Shown: positions 1-5,787 of the stretch, piece by piece
Position numbering within the stretch: the stretch's first letter is position 1
How the letters are laid out: every line of letters starts with the position of its first letter
Assembly: GCA_049969715.1 (NCBI GenBank)
Contig: JBMFOH010000050.1
Coordinates: 1 to 6,677 of the forward strand
Direction of reading: 5' to 3'
From: JBMFOH01 sp049969715 [NCBI: bacterium]
GTDB taxonomy: Bacteria; DUMJ01
DNA: 6,677 nt
The notes under the pieces: generated by a model
The model's database searches: none
The model's input: only the letters and a program-made list of their open reading frames with translations
What the model was told of the DNA's origin: nothing
Program-made: the position numbers and the translations under genes

Positions 1-135
1 ATCGTGCTTGAAATATTTTAACAATTGTTGTATTTTCATCTGGGGAAATATCCCTTTTTCAAGAGGGGTAATTCCCCTTTTAAATTCCACGCAAAAGTTT
101 ATAGAGCCTAATAGATTTTTTTTGCTTAAAAGTAT
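1..135 (-). CDS. Possible partial gene downstream of the repressor, non-canonical ATA start, runs off the left edge
   Basis: Reading leftward, a perfect ribosome binding site lies exactly on the end of the repressor gene, and a frame of 45 codons without a stop follows to the window edge. The first codon at ideal spacing (6 bases after GGAGG) is ATA, not ATG, GTG or TTG. The frame is the same as that of the repressor and begins just after its TGA stop. Its translation looks protein-like, with segments such as FKRGITPLEKGIFP and a Lys/Leu-rich end, and its codon use resembles the other genes. The only in-frame normal starts further in (GTG at 87-85, ATG at 42-40) have no good binding site. It could be a true gene with a rare ATA start, a gene whose start has mutated, a frame that needs slippage on the A8 run at 116-123, or non-coding DNA. 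I do not recognise the product. Confidence 0.35.
   Translation of the reverse strand, partial: MLLSKKNLLGSINFCVEFKRGITPLEKGIFPQMKIQQLLKYFKHD
42..81. other. Two small tandem hairpins at the left edge
   Basis: On the + strand GGGA-AATA-TCCC (43-54) is followed by TTTTT, and AGGGG-TAATT-CCCCT (64-78) is followed by TTT. Each resembles a short rho-independent terminator for a rightward transcript entering from the left. The stems are only 4-5 bp, and on the other strand the same bases encode the repeated Gly-Ile-x-Pro pattern of the possible partial gene. They may therefore be a by-product of coding. Confidence 0.25.
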
Positions 136-138
136 CTG

Positions 139-149
139 TCACCTCCTTT
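139..149 (-). promoter_or_regulatory. Perfect Shine-Dalgarno overlapping the repressor stop codon
   Basis: The minus strand reads AAAGGAGGTGA, a full match to the 16S rRNA 3' end. Its last three bases are the TGA stop of the repressor gene. Such overlap usually means translational coupling to a next gene starting within about 5-9 bases, but no ATG, GTG or TTG occurs there. The site also encodes the last residues (Arg-Arg) of the repressor, so a chance match is possible. Confidence 0.6.
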
Positions 150-1158
150 GAGTAGTCCCCCTTACTATAAGTGTTATATCAAGCTCTCTATGTTCTCCCT
201 GCTTCCCAAATATAATATCAAGGACCAATCTACCTGCCTCGTAACCGATATTCCATTTTTCCTGTCGAATAGTAGTGAGTGGGGGATATGTATATCTACT
301 AGCAAGGATATCATCGAAACCTATCACTGAAATATCCTCGGGGACCTTTACTCCTATAGCTCTCAATTTTTTTATTCCAGCCATAGCCATAATGTCACTT
401 GCATAGAAGATCCCAGTAATGTTGGATTTTTTTTCTAGAATCTTCAAAGTGGCTTGGGCTCCACCTTCTTCTAAAAAATATCCTGGAGAAGAGGCAGAAA
501 TTTCTAGATTAGATTCACTTAAAGCCTTTATAAGTCCCAATTCTCTTTCTTTAGAAACCCAGGAACCTTTTTCTCCACTTATATATGCAATATCTGTGTG
601 GCCAAGTTCGATTAAGTGTTTTCCCGCTAAGTATCCTCCCTTTATATTATCTGAACTCACAAACCCACACTGGGAAGATACTATAGGTATATCTATAAAA
701 ACGGTAGGAATTCCTAATCTTAGGAGTTTCTCTATCTCAGGGTCTGTTTCTCTTAGACCTAAGACAACGATACCCTCCACCTTACGCCTTTGGGTTATTT
801 CGATAATTGACTCTCTCCTATCAGTAGGAAAACATGCAACCATAAGGTCAAACTCTGTCTCCCCGAGAAAACATTTTAATCCTGAGAAGACCTCAAAGAC
901 AAACTGATCAAATACATTAGCCCTTTTGGCAGGAGAGACATAGGCAAATCCAATGAGGAGAGAACGCTGCCTTCTTAACCCATGGGCACCTACATCTAAT
1001 TGGTATCCTAGATTTCTGGCAGCTTCTATAACCTTTAATCTAGTCTCTTCACTAATATCTGAATAATTATTCAAGGCATGGGAGACAGTACTTATAGACA
1101 CTCCTAGCGTCCTTGATATATCTTTTAATGTAGCTGGTTTTATCTTATTCGTTCTCAT
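139..1158 (-). CDS. LacI-family transcriptional repressor
   Basis: A 339-residue DNA-binding regulator, the usual LacI/GalR length. Residues 9-30 form the helix-turn-helix (TLKDISRTLGVSISTVSHAL), and residues 48-62 form the hinge helix region with the conserved Leu61. The rest is a periplasmic-binding-protein-like effector domain with family landmarks at 169-195 (SSDNIKGGYLAG, ELGHTDIAYISG) and 280-299 (GFDDI ... PPLTTIRQ). The frame allows an earlier ATG at 1197, but that codon lies between the -35 and -10 boxes of the promoter and has no ribosome site. The ATG at 1158 has AGGA eight bases upstream and lies about 23 bases inside the predicted transcript, so I chose it. LacI-family effectors are usually sugars, and the ligand here cannot be told. 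It is divergent to the serpin and probably autoregulated through the operator over its own promoter. Family assignment is very secure; the target set is inferred. Confidence 0.95.
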   Translation of the reverse strand: MRTNKIKPATLKDISRTLGVSISTVSHALNNYSDISEETRLKVIEAARNLGYQLDVGAHGLRRQRSLLIGFAYVSPAKRANVFDQFVFEVFSGLKCFLGETEFDLMVACFPTDRRESIIEITQRRKVEGIVVLGLRETDPEIEKLLRLGIPTVFIDIPIVSSQCGFVSSDNIKGGYLAGKHLIELGHTDIAYISGEKGSWVSKERELGLIKALSESNLEISASSPGYFLEEGGAQATLKILEKKSNITGIFYASDIMAMAGIKKLRAIGVKVPEDISVIGFDDILASRYTYPPLTTIRQEKWNIGYEAGRLVLDIIFGKQGEHRELDITLIVRGTTQRR

Positions 1159-1166
1159 TATAGAAG

Positions 1167-1170
1167 TCCT
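1167..1170 (-). promoter_or_regulatory. Ribosome binding site of the repressor gene
   Basis: AGGA on the minus strand, eight bases before the ATG at 1158. It is weak, but it supports this start over the upstream ATG at 1197, which has no such site and precedes the predicted transcription start. Confidence 0.55.
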
Positions 1171-1175
1171 ATCAT

Positions 1176-1193
1176 TACTACATCGATATAGTA
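1176..1193. promoter_or_regulatory. LacI-type operator, 18-bp near-palindrome with central CG
   Basis: TACTACATCGATATAGTA is an inverted repeat in which eight of nine base pairs match, centred on CG (1184/1185). This is the layout expected of LacI/GalR-family operators. It covers the -10 box (1188-1193) and the predicted start point (about 1181) of the repressor promoter, where bound protein would block transcription. That makes it the best candidate for the repressor's own site. The symmetry and position are seen; binding is inferred. Confidence 0.65.
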
Positions 1194-1195
1194 TC
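1185..1195. repeat. Copy 1 of an 11-bp direct repeat (GATATAGTATC)
   Basis: An identical 11-mer occurs at 1243-1253, 58 bases away in the same intergenic region. This copy overlaps the right half of the 18-bp operator and the -10 box of the repressor promoter. It contains GATA/TATC as a small inverted repeat. Confidence 0.6.
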
Positions 1196-1216
1196 ATATA
1201 AAATAAGAGATGTCAA
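1188..1216 (-). promoter_or_regulatory. Promoter of the repressor gene
   Basis: The minus strand has a perfect -35 TTGACA (1216-1211), a 17-base spacer and a -10 TACTAT (1193-1188). A TGA just before the -10 gives an extended -10. Predicted start is near 1181, leaving a leader of about 23 bases before the ATG at 1158. Confidence 0.75.
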
Positions 1217-1241
1217 TCCTCTATAATTTTTCTCTATTCTA

Positions 1242-1250
1242 TGATATAGT
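1242..1250 (+). promoter_or_regulatory. Extended -10 promoter of the serpin operon
   Basis: TGATATAGT carries a TGn extension plus a five-of-six match to TATAAT, about 38 bases before the serpin ATG. There is no good -35 at 16-18 bases upstream. A perfect TATAAT at 1222-1227 is an alternative -10, also without a -35. Predicted start for the first choice is near 1257. Confidence 0.45.
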
Positions 1251-1253
1251 ATC
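1243..1253. repeat. Copy 2 of the 11-bp direct repeat, possible second repressor half-site
   Basis: GATATAGTATC is identical to 1185-1195. It overlaps the candidate -10 of the serpin promoter. Compared with the 18-bp operator, only the right half (GATATAGTA) is kept and the left half is degenerate, so this would be a half-site or weak auxiliary site at best. Confidence 0.5.
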
Positions 1254-1275
1254 TTCATAAAATTGTGATAGGGAT

Positions 1276-1280
1276 GGTGA
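1276..1280 (+). promoter_or_regulatory. Ribosome binding site of the serpin gene
   Basis: GGTGA, seven bases before the ATG at 1288, within a purine-rich leader. It fixes the start, which is also the start of a good signal peptide. Confidence 0.6.
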
Positions 1281-1287
1281 TAGAATT

Positions 1288-2502
1288 ATGAAGAATGTGT
1301 ATTTTTTATTTAAGGTCTTATTATTATTTAATTTTATGGTAGTCCAAATTATTCCTAAAAGTGCTATAGCTAATGATATGAGTACCCTCGTTTCTGGTAA
1401 TAATACTTTTGCCATAGAAATATATAGAAGATTGGTTAGTGAAAAAGGGAATATCTTCCTTTCTCCTTATAGTATCTCTTCTGCCCTTAGTATGACATAT
1501 GCAGGGGCAAGGGGAGAAACAGCTAAGCAGATGGCTAGAGTTTTACATTTTACACTTCCTCAAGGGAAATTGTATCAAGCCTTCTATGATTTAGCAAAAC
1601 TATTACAGTCTAATACTAAGGATTACCAGGTGTCTATAGCCAATGCCTTATGGGGGCAAAAGAATTATAAATTTTTACAAGAATTCCTAGCTATAACAAA
1701 CAAATACTATGATGCTGGGTTCAAAGAGGTAGATTTCATAGATGAAACTGCTCGTGAAGAGACTAGACAGATGATAAATAAATGGGTAGAGGATAAGACT
1801 AACGGCAAGATAAAGAATCTCTTAGGTCCAAGAGACCTAAATGAACTTACCCGTCTTGTCTTAACTAATGCAATATACTTTAAAGGAAAGTGGGAATTGC
1901 AGTTTGATCCTAAAAACACTAAGGATATGCCTTTCTATATTTCTGAAAAGGTTAAAGTAGATATACCTATGATGTACCAAAAGTCAAAGTTTAACTATGC
2001 AGAGGATGAAGACGTTCAGGTCTTAGAGATGCCTTATACTGGAAAAGACCTATCTATGGTCATTATTCTTCCTAAACCTGATGTTCCACTTTCTAAGGTG
2101 GAGAGAAGCCTTACAACAAAGAAATTAAAGAATTGGTTATCAACACTTTCAGAAAGAGAAATTGAGGTCTATATACCGAGGTTCAAAATAGAGAAAAGAT
2201 TTGTACTTAATGATCCACTACAGAAGATGGGTATGGTTGATGCCTTCGATATGATGAAGGCAGACTTTTCAGGGATGACTCCAAAACCAGATTTACATAT
2301 ATCTAGTGTTATCCATCAAGCCTTCGTAGAGGTAAATGAAGAGGGAACAGAGGCGGCTGCTGCCACTGCGGTTATAATGGGTACTAAAGCTGTTATTATG
2401 CCTACTATATTCCGTGCCGATAGACCATTTATCTTTTTCATAAGAGACCTACGCTCTGGTAGTATACTATTCATAGGTAGGCTAGTAGAACCAGGTAAAT
2501 AG
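1288..2502 (+). CDS. Secreted serpin (serine protease inhibitor)
   Basis: A 404-residue serpin. Residues 1-28 look like a signal peptide: Lys at 2 and 9, a hydrophobic core at 10-22, and an Ala-Ile-Ala cleavage motif before Asn29. There is no lipobox and no cysteine anywhere. The mature part is about 376 residues, the standard serpin core. Landmarks are NIFLSPYSISSALSM (55-69), TNAIYFKGKW (193-202), the hinge EEGTEAAAAT (351-360) and the serpin signature FRADRPFIFFI (375-385). The hinge matches the inhibitory pattern P17-P8 (E-E-G-T-x-A-A-A-A-T), so the protein should trap proteases by loop insertion. Counting from the hinge puts P1 at Lys367 in MGTKAVIM, which would suit trypsin-like targets. 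The loop is about two residues longer than in alpha1-antitrypsin, so P1 is uncertain. It heads a probable operon with two glycosyltransferases and is divergent from a LacI-type repressor. Serpins are scattered in bacteria and several known ones come from thermophiles. Identity is secure; target and exact location (periplasm or outside) are inferred. Confidence 0.97.
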   Translation: MKNVYFLFKVLLLFNFMVVQIIPKSAIANDMSTLVSGNNTFAIEIYRRLVSEKGNIFLSPYSISSALSMTYAGARGETAKQMARVLHFTLPQGKLYQAFYDLAKLLQSNTKDYQVSIANALWGQKNYKFLQEFLAITNKYYDAGFKEVDFIDETAREETRQMINKWVEDKTNGKIKNLLGPRDLNELTRLVLTNAIYFKGKWELQFDPKNTKDMPFYISEKVKVDIPMMYQKSKFNYAEDEDVQVLEMPYTGKDLSMVIILPKPDVPLSKVERSLTTKKLKNWLSTLSEREIEVYIPRFKIEKRFVLNDPLQKMGMVDAFDMMKADFSGMTPKPDLHISSVIHQAFVEVNEEGTEAAAATAVIMGTKAVIMPTIFRADRPFIFFIRDLRSGSILFIGRLVEPGK

Positions 2503-2531
2503 ATTAAAATATATAAGTACTTTAGAAATTT

Positions 2532-3593
2532 ATGAACCCTAAAATCGTATACCTTATACCGTATTTTGGCATTGCCGGAACAGAAATCCATATACTAGAG
2601 CTCTCTAAATACCTTAGAGATTACTATCATATATTAGTAGTAGCTCCATATGGAAAAGGTTTTACGCTACTAGAAGAGAATAGTATACCCTATAGAGAGA
2701 TTATACCGCTTACACTTATAAATGTAGGAGAGTACAAAAAAAGGCTTAGAAAGATAATAGAAGAGTTCAAACCAGATATAATTCATATACATGGTGCTCA
2801 TGAATTGGTCTATATCTCTAGGAGTATTACACCTCACACCCTGATAGTATTTACCTGTCATGGATATAATACGTCCTTCCCTACTATCGACTATAAAATA
2901 TCTGCCTTTATAAATAAAAGATGGGCAGACAAAGTCATAGCAGTAGCTAACTATGAAAGAGAAAATCTAATTAAGGCTGGACTACCATCAGATAAAGTTG
3001 TACTTATCCATAATGGGGTATCAGAGACTTCAAATAAAGAGGAACTTCCTGTACAAGTAGAAGGGTTTATTATAGGGACAGCATCCCGCCTTGTAAAATC
3101 TAAAGGGATAAATTATCTTATAGAAGCCTTTAGTTACCTTTACGATAAGTATAGGGACTTAAATCTTGTAATAATAGGGGATGGGGAGGAAAGGGGAAAT
3201 TTAGAGAGACTAGCTAGAAAACTAAATGTAAAGGATAAGGTCTTCTTTCTAGGAACTCTTCCCAATGCCAGGTTTTATTTTAAGAATTTTCATATCTTTG
3301 TCATTCCATCTCTTTCTGAACCATTTGGTCTTACCATCCTAGAGGCTATATCTCAGAAGGTCCCTGTTATAGCAACAGATGTTGGTGGAATTCCTGAGAT
3401 TATTGAAGATAGTAAAACTGGGCTTCTCGTCCCTCCTAAGGACCCTACAGCTCTTGCTCAAGCCATAGAAAAACTTATTAATAATCAGAAACTAAGAATC
3501 TCTTTAGGAGAAGAGGGTTATAAAAAGTACAGAGAAGAATTTACATTAGAGAAAATGTGCATAAAGACTAAGAGGATTTATGAAATTCCTTAA
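2532..3593 (+). CDS. Glycosyltransferase family 4 (GT-B fold)
   Basis: A 353-residue retaining glycosyltransferase that would move a sugar from a nucleotide-sugar donor to an envelope glycan or lipid. The N-terminal acceptor half has a beta-strand and Gly-rich turn (KIVYLIPYFGIAGTE, 4-18) and IHIHGAH (84-90). The C-terminal donor half shows GTASRLVKSKG (182-192, with Arg186 and Lys191), VIIGDGEE (213-220), and the EX7E motif at Glu263-Glu271 in SEPFGLTILEA. TDVGGIPEII (282-291) and GLLVPP follow, all typical of GT4. There is no signal peptide or membrane segment, so it acts at the cytoplasmic face. It begins 29 bases after the serpin stop with no visible terminator or promoter, and ends eight bases before the next gene. 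Its ribosome binding site is weak (AGAA), so translation may depend on the upstream gene. The sugar and acceptor cannot be told. Confidence 0.95.
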   Translation: MNPKIVYLIPYFGIAGTEIHILELSKYLRDYYHILVVAPYGKGFTLLEENSIPYREIIPLTLINVGEYKKRLRKIIEEFKPDIIHIHGAHELVYISRSITPHTLIVFTCHGYNTSFPTIDYKISAFINKRWADKVIAVANYERENLIKAGLPSDKVVLIHNGVSETSNKEELPVQVEGFIIGTASRLVKSKGINYLIEAFSYLYDKYRDLNLVIIGDGEERGNLERLARKLNVKDKVFFLGTLPNARFYFKNFHIFVIPSLSEPFGLTILEAISQKVPVIATDVGGIPEIIEDSKTGLLVPPKDPTALAQAIEKLINNQKLRISLGEEGYKKYREEFTLEKMCIKTKRIYEIP

Positions 3594-3601
3594 GAAAGAA
3601 A

Positions 3602-4837
3602 ATGGTTTTTAGGAGCCAAGTAACAATCCTGTTTATTAGTAATGGTTATGAAGAAGATATAGTAGGTTCAAGGCTTGCCACTTGGTTTCTAAAGAATTCT
3701 TCCATTCCCATAGAGGTTTTTGCTTTTCCTATAGTAGGAGAGGGTAATGCCTATAAAGAGGCTAATATTACTACAGTAGGGGTTCAAAAGGAGTTACCCA
3801 GTGGAGGACTCTCCTATCTGAGTTTTTCAAGTATAATAGAGGACTTAAAGTCAGGTTTAATAAGCCTTTTATTGAAACAGTTAAGTTTTCTCTTTCATAA
3901 TAGAAATAGATTTGATCTTATAATAGGTATTGGAGATAGGGTAAGTCTAGAGATAAATGGTTTTATTCTAAAGAAGCCTATGTTTTGGATTGCAATTGCA
4001 GATTCAGTTCGATATCTGCCAAAAGGGAAGGAAATGGGGACTAATAGGATGAGACGTTTTATGCGCGATTACTGTCTTTATGTATTTCCTAGAGATCAAG
4101 AAAGCGAGGAATCGCTGAAAAGGTTTGGAATAAATGCGAGATATGTAGGGAATCCAGTAATGGATGATGTGGTTCTAGATGAATCTCAGGCTCGAGATTT
4201 CGATAGATTCTTATCTAAGCTGGGACAAGACAAGAATCTTCCTTTAGTTCTTTTCTTGCCAGGAAGCCGAGAAGATGCCTATCATAAAATTATTAAGCAG
4301 ATAGAAATTATTAATGCTTTATACGCTTTGAAATCTAATATAAGAGTAATAGTAGCCATATCTAGCCGATTAGACCTAAAAAGGATTACAGAGAATCTTA
4401 GAGAGACTGGTATCTATATGAAATCTGTCAATATTAATAATATAGATATCCCTTTAATAGAGTTTCAGAAGAACTTTACAGTGCCTCTACTAAGAGAATT
4501 TTATGTACCGCTAATCCATCAGGCAAGCATAGTAGTAGGACAGGCTGGAACAGCAATAGAACATGCTGCAGGACTAGGTAAGCCTATAGTGACATTTAAA
4601 GGAAGTAGTATTCAGAGTACTCCAAGATTTCTTCAGGGGCAAAAACAACTTCTTGGAGATGCTATATCTATAGTTGACTCAGACCCATCTAAAATAGCCT
4701 TGGAGGTTATTTCTATTTTAAATGACAAAGATAGGTACCAAAGAATGTCTAAAGAGGGAAGAGAAAAGATGGGACCTATGGAGGGTACAGAAAAGATTGG
4801 TGGATATATATCTATGGTTATAGGTAATAAGCTATAG
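3602..4837 (+). CDS. LpxB-like (lipid-A-disaccharide synthase-related) GT-B protein
   Basis: A 411-residue protein with the pattern of the lipid-A-disaccharide-synthase-related family (TIGR03492 as I recall it, of unknown function and described mainly from Cyanobacteria and Deinococcus). Landmarks are SNGYEED (13-19), PIVGEGNAY (43-51), ELPSGG (64-69), IGIGDR (108-113), a VGNPVMDD motif (182-189) matching the VGHPxxD of LpxB, LPGSREDAYHKI (219-230), and the donor-site segment VGQAGTAIEHAAGLGKPIV (312-330). The C-terminus ends with GPMEGTEKI. LpxB joins UDP-diacylglucosamine to lipid X; the substrates here are unknown. No signal peptide is seen, and a cytoplasmic or membrane-peripheral location is likely. 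It follows the GT4 gene by eight bases and has a weak ribosome site (AAGAAAG), so the two are probably cotranscribed. Together they suggest synthesis of a surface glycolipid. GT-B fold assignment is firm; true LpxB activity is doubtful. Confidence 0.85.
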   Translation: MVFRSQVTILFISNGYEEDIVGSRLATWFLKNSSIPIEVFAFPIVGEGNAYKEANITTVGVQKELPSGGLSYLSFSSIIEDLKSGLISLLLKQLSFLFHNRNRFDLIIGIGDRVSLEINGFILKKPMFWIAIADSVRYLPKGKEMGTNRMRRFMRDYCLYVFPRDQESEESLKRFGINARYVGNPVMDDVVLDESQARDFDRFLSKLGQDKNLPLVLFLPGSREDAYHKIIKQIEIINALYALKSNIRVIVAISSRLDLKRITENLRETGIYMKSVNINNIDIPLIEFQKNFTVPLLREFYVPLIHQASIVVGQAGTAIEHAAGLGKPIVTFKGSSIQSTPRFLQGQKQLLGDAISIVDSDPSKIALEVISILNDKDRYQRMSKEGREKMGPMEGTEKIGGYISMVIGNKL

Positions 4838-4853
4838 AGTTTTCCCTTTCTGA

Positions 4854-5771
4854 TTATGGTAGTTTATTCCCTACGGAACGGTACAGTTCATACCATTCCT
4901 CTCTAGTTAATTCGATATCCGAGGCTTTGCATATTTCTTTTACTCTAGATGGATTAGTTGTGCCAACTATTGGTTGTATCTTTGCCGGATGCCTTAGTAT
5001 CCAGGCTATAGGGATAGCAATGCTTGGGACCTTTTTTTCTTTGGCAATCTCGTCAATCTTACTGTTAAGTTCTTTAAACTTACTACTTCCCATAAATGTT
5101 CCTTCAAAAAATCCATACTGGAATGGTGACCAAGCCTGTATAGTAATATTCTTTATCCTACAGTACTCTAAAACACTACCATCTCTATTTATTGCCTGAT
5201 CAACCTTCATATTCACATTAAATCCGAAATCAATCATACCAGTATGTGCAATACTAAACTGCAACTGGTTCACGATAATTCGCTGATTTAGATACTTACT
5301 AAGTAATTCAATCTGCATAGGGTGGAAATTACTTACCCCGAAGTTTCTAACCTTTCCACTGGTATGAAGTATCGAGAAGGCTTCAGCAATCTCCTCTGGT
5401 TCCATCAACGTATCAGGACGATGTAAAAGTAGGATATCTATATAGTCAGTCTTAAGTCTTCTTAAACTTCCATCTACAGACTCTAGTATATGCTCTTTAG
5501 AAAAGTCATAATAGCCTTTCCTAATACCACATTTAGTCTGAATAATAATCTTTTCTCTAATACTTGGGCCCATCTCTATAGCTTCGGCAAATACTTCTTC
5601 AGATTTACCACCACCATATATATCGGCATGGTCAAAAAAGTTTATTCCCTCTTCTAAGGCTGTATTTATAAGTTCTTTTACCTCTTTTATTGGCTTATCA
5701 GCGATCCTCATACATCCTAATGAGATCTCTGAAGCCTTCATCTTTTCTCCACCGATATCGATATATCTCAT
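4854..5771 (-). CDS. Aldo/keto reductase, YdhF-type
   Basis: A 305-residue NADPH-dependent carbonyl reductase with a TIM-barrel layout, close in length and pattern to E. coli YdhF (about 298 residues). The catalytic tetrad is visible: Asp47 and Tyr52 in FDHADIYGGG, Lys80 in QTKCG, His117 in LLHRPD. Also typical are SGKVRNFGVSNF (138-149), AWSPF (213-217) and the cofactor-binding region IVGTTNPSRVKEI (268-280). The true substrate is not known; such enzymes reduce aldehydes, ketones and sugar carbonyls. It lies 16 bases downstream of the peroxiredoxin gene with a good ribosome site, so it is probably the second gene of that unit. It converges on the glycosyltransferase operon with only 16 bases between stop codons. 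Confidence 0.95.
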   Translation of the reverse strand: MRYIDIGGEKMKASEISLGCMRIADKPIKEVKELINTALEEGINFFDHADIYGGGKSEEVFAEAIEMGPSIREKIIIQTKCGIRKGYYDFSKEHILESVDGSLRRLKTDYIDILLLHRPDTLMEPEEIAEAFSILHTSGKVRNFGVSNFHPMQIELLSKYLNQRIIVNQLQFSIAHTGMIDFGFNVNMKVDQAINRDGSVLEYCRIKNITIQAWSPFQYGFFEGTFMGSSKFKELNSKIDEIAKEKKVPSIAIPIAWILRHPAKIQPIVGTTNPSRVKEICKASDIELTREEWYELYRSVGNKLP

Positions 5772-5776
5772 TTATA

Positions 5777-5785
5777 TCACTTCCT
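5777..5785 (-). promoter_or_regulatory. Ribosome binding site of the aldo/keto reductase gene
   Basis: AGGAAGTGA on the minus strand lies five bases before the ATG at 5771, within the 16-base gap after the peroxiredoxin stop codon. It sets the start and supports translation from a shared message. Confidence 0.65.
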
Positions 5786-5787
5786 TT

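Noticed and set aside
20-29. Perfect 10-bp palindrome AACAATTGTT near the left edge
   Set aside because: It is short and AT-rich, lies inside the possible partial coding frame, and has no second copy or promoter nearby.
148-330. 60-residue + strand ORF inside the repressor gene
   Set aside because: It is antisense to a secure LacI-family gene and has no ribosome site or family pattern.
419-907. 162-residue + strand ORF inside the repressor gene
   Set aside because: Its length is notable, but it is fully antisense to conserved effector-domain codons and its translation resembles no protein family.
2316-2591. 91-residue minus-strand ORF across the serpin end and the GT4 start
   Set aside because: It is a shadow of the serpin hinge codons (the Ala/Val-rich end is the GCx run read backwards) and has no promoter or ribosome site.
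2670-2861. 63-residue minus-strand ORF inside the GT4 gene
   Set aside because: It is antisense to a secure glycosyltransferase gene, with no ribosome site or family pattern.
3656-3664. GATATAGTA, nine bases of the 11-bp operator repeat, inside the LpxB-like gene
   Set aside because: It encodes part of the conserved N-terminal segment (Asp-Ile-Val) and lacks the palindrome, so it is most likely chance in AT-rich DNA.
4927-5199. 90-residue + strand ORF inside the reductase gene
   Set aside because: It is antisense to a secure gene; its hydrophobic look comes from reversed codons.
5754-5768. Overlapping GATATC/ATCGAT palindromes at the start of the reductase gene
   Set aside because: They are produced by the codons for Tyr-Ile-Asp-Ile-Gly and do not match the operator beyond GATAT.
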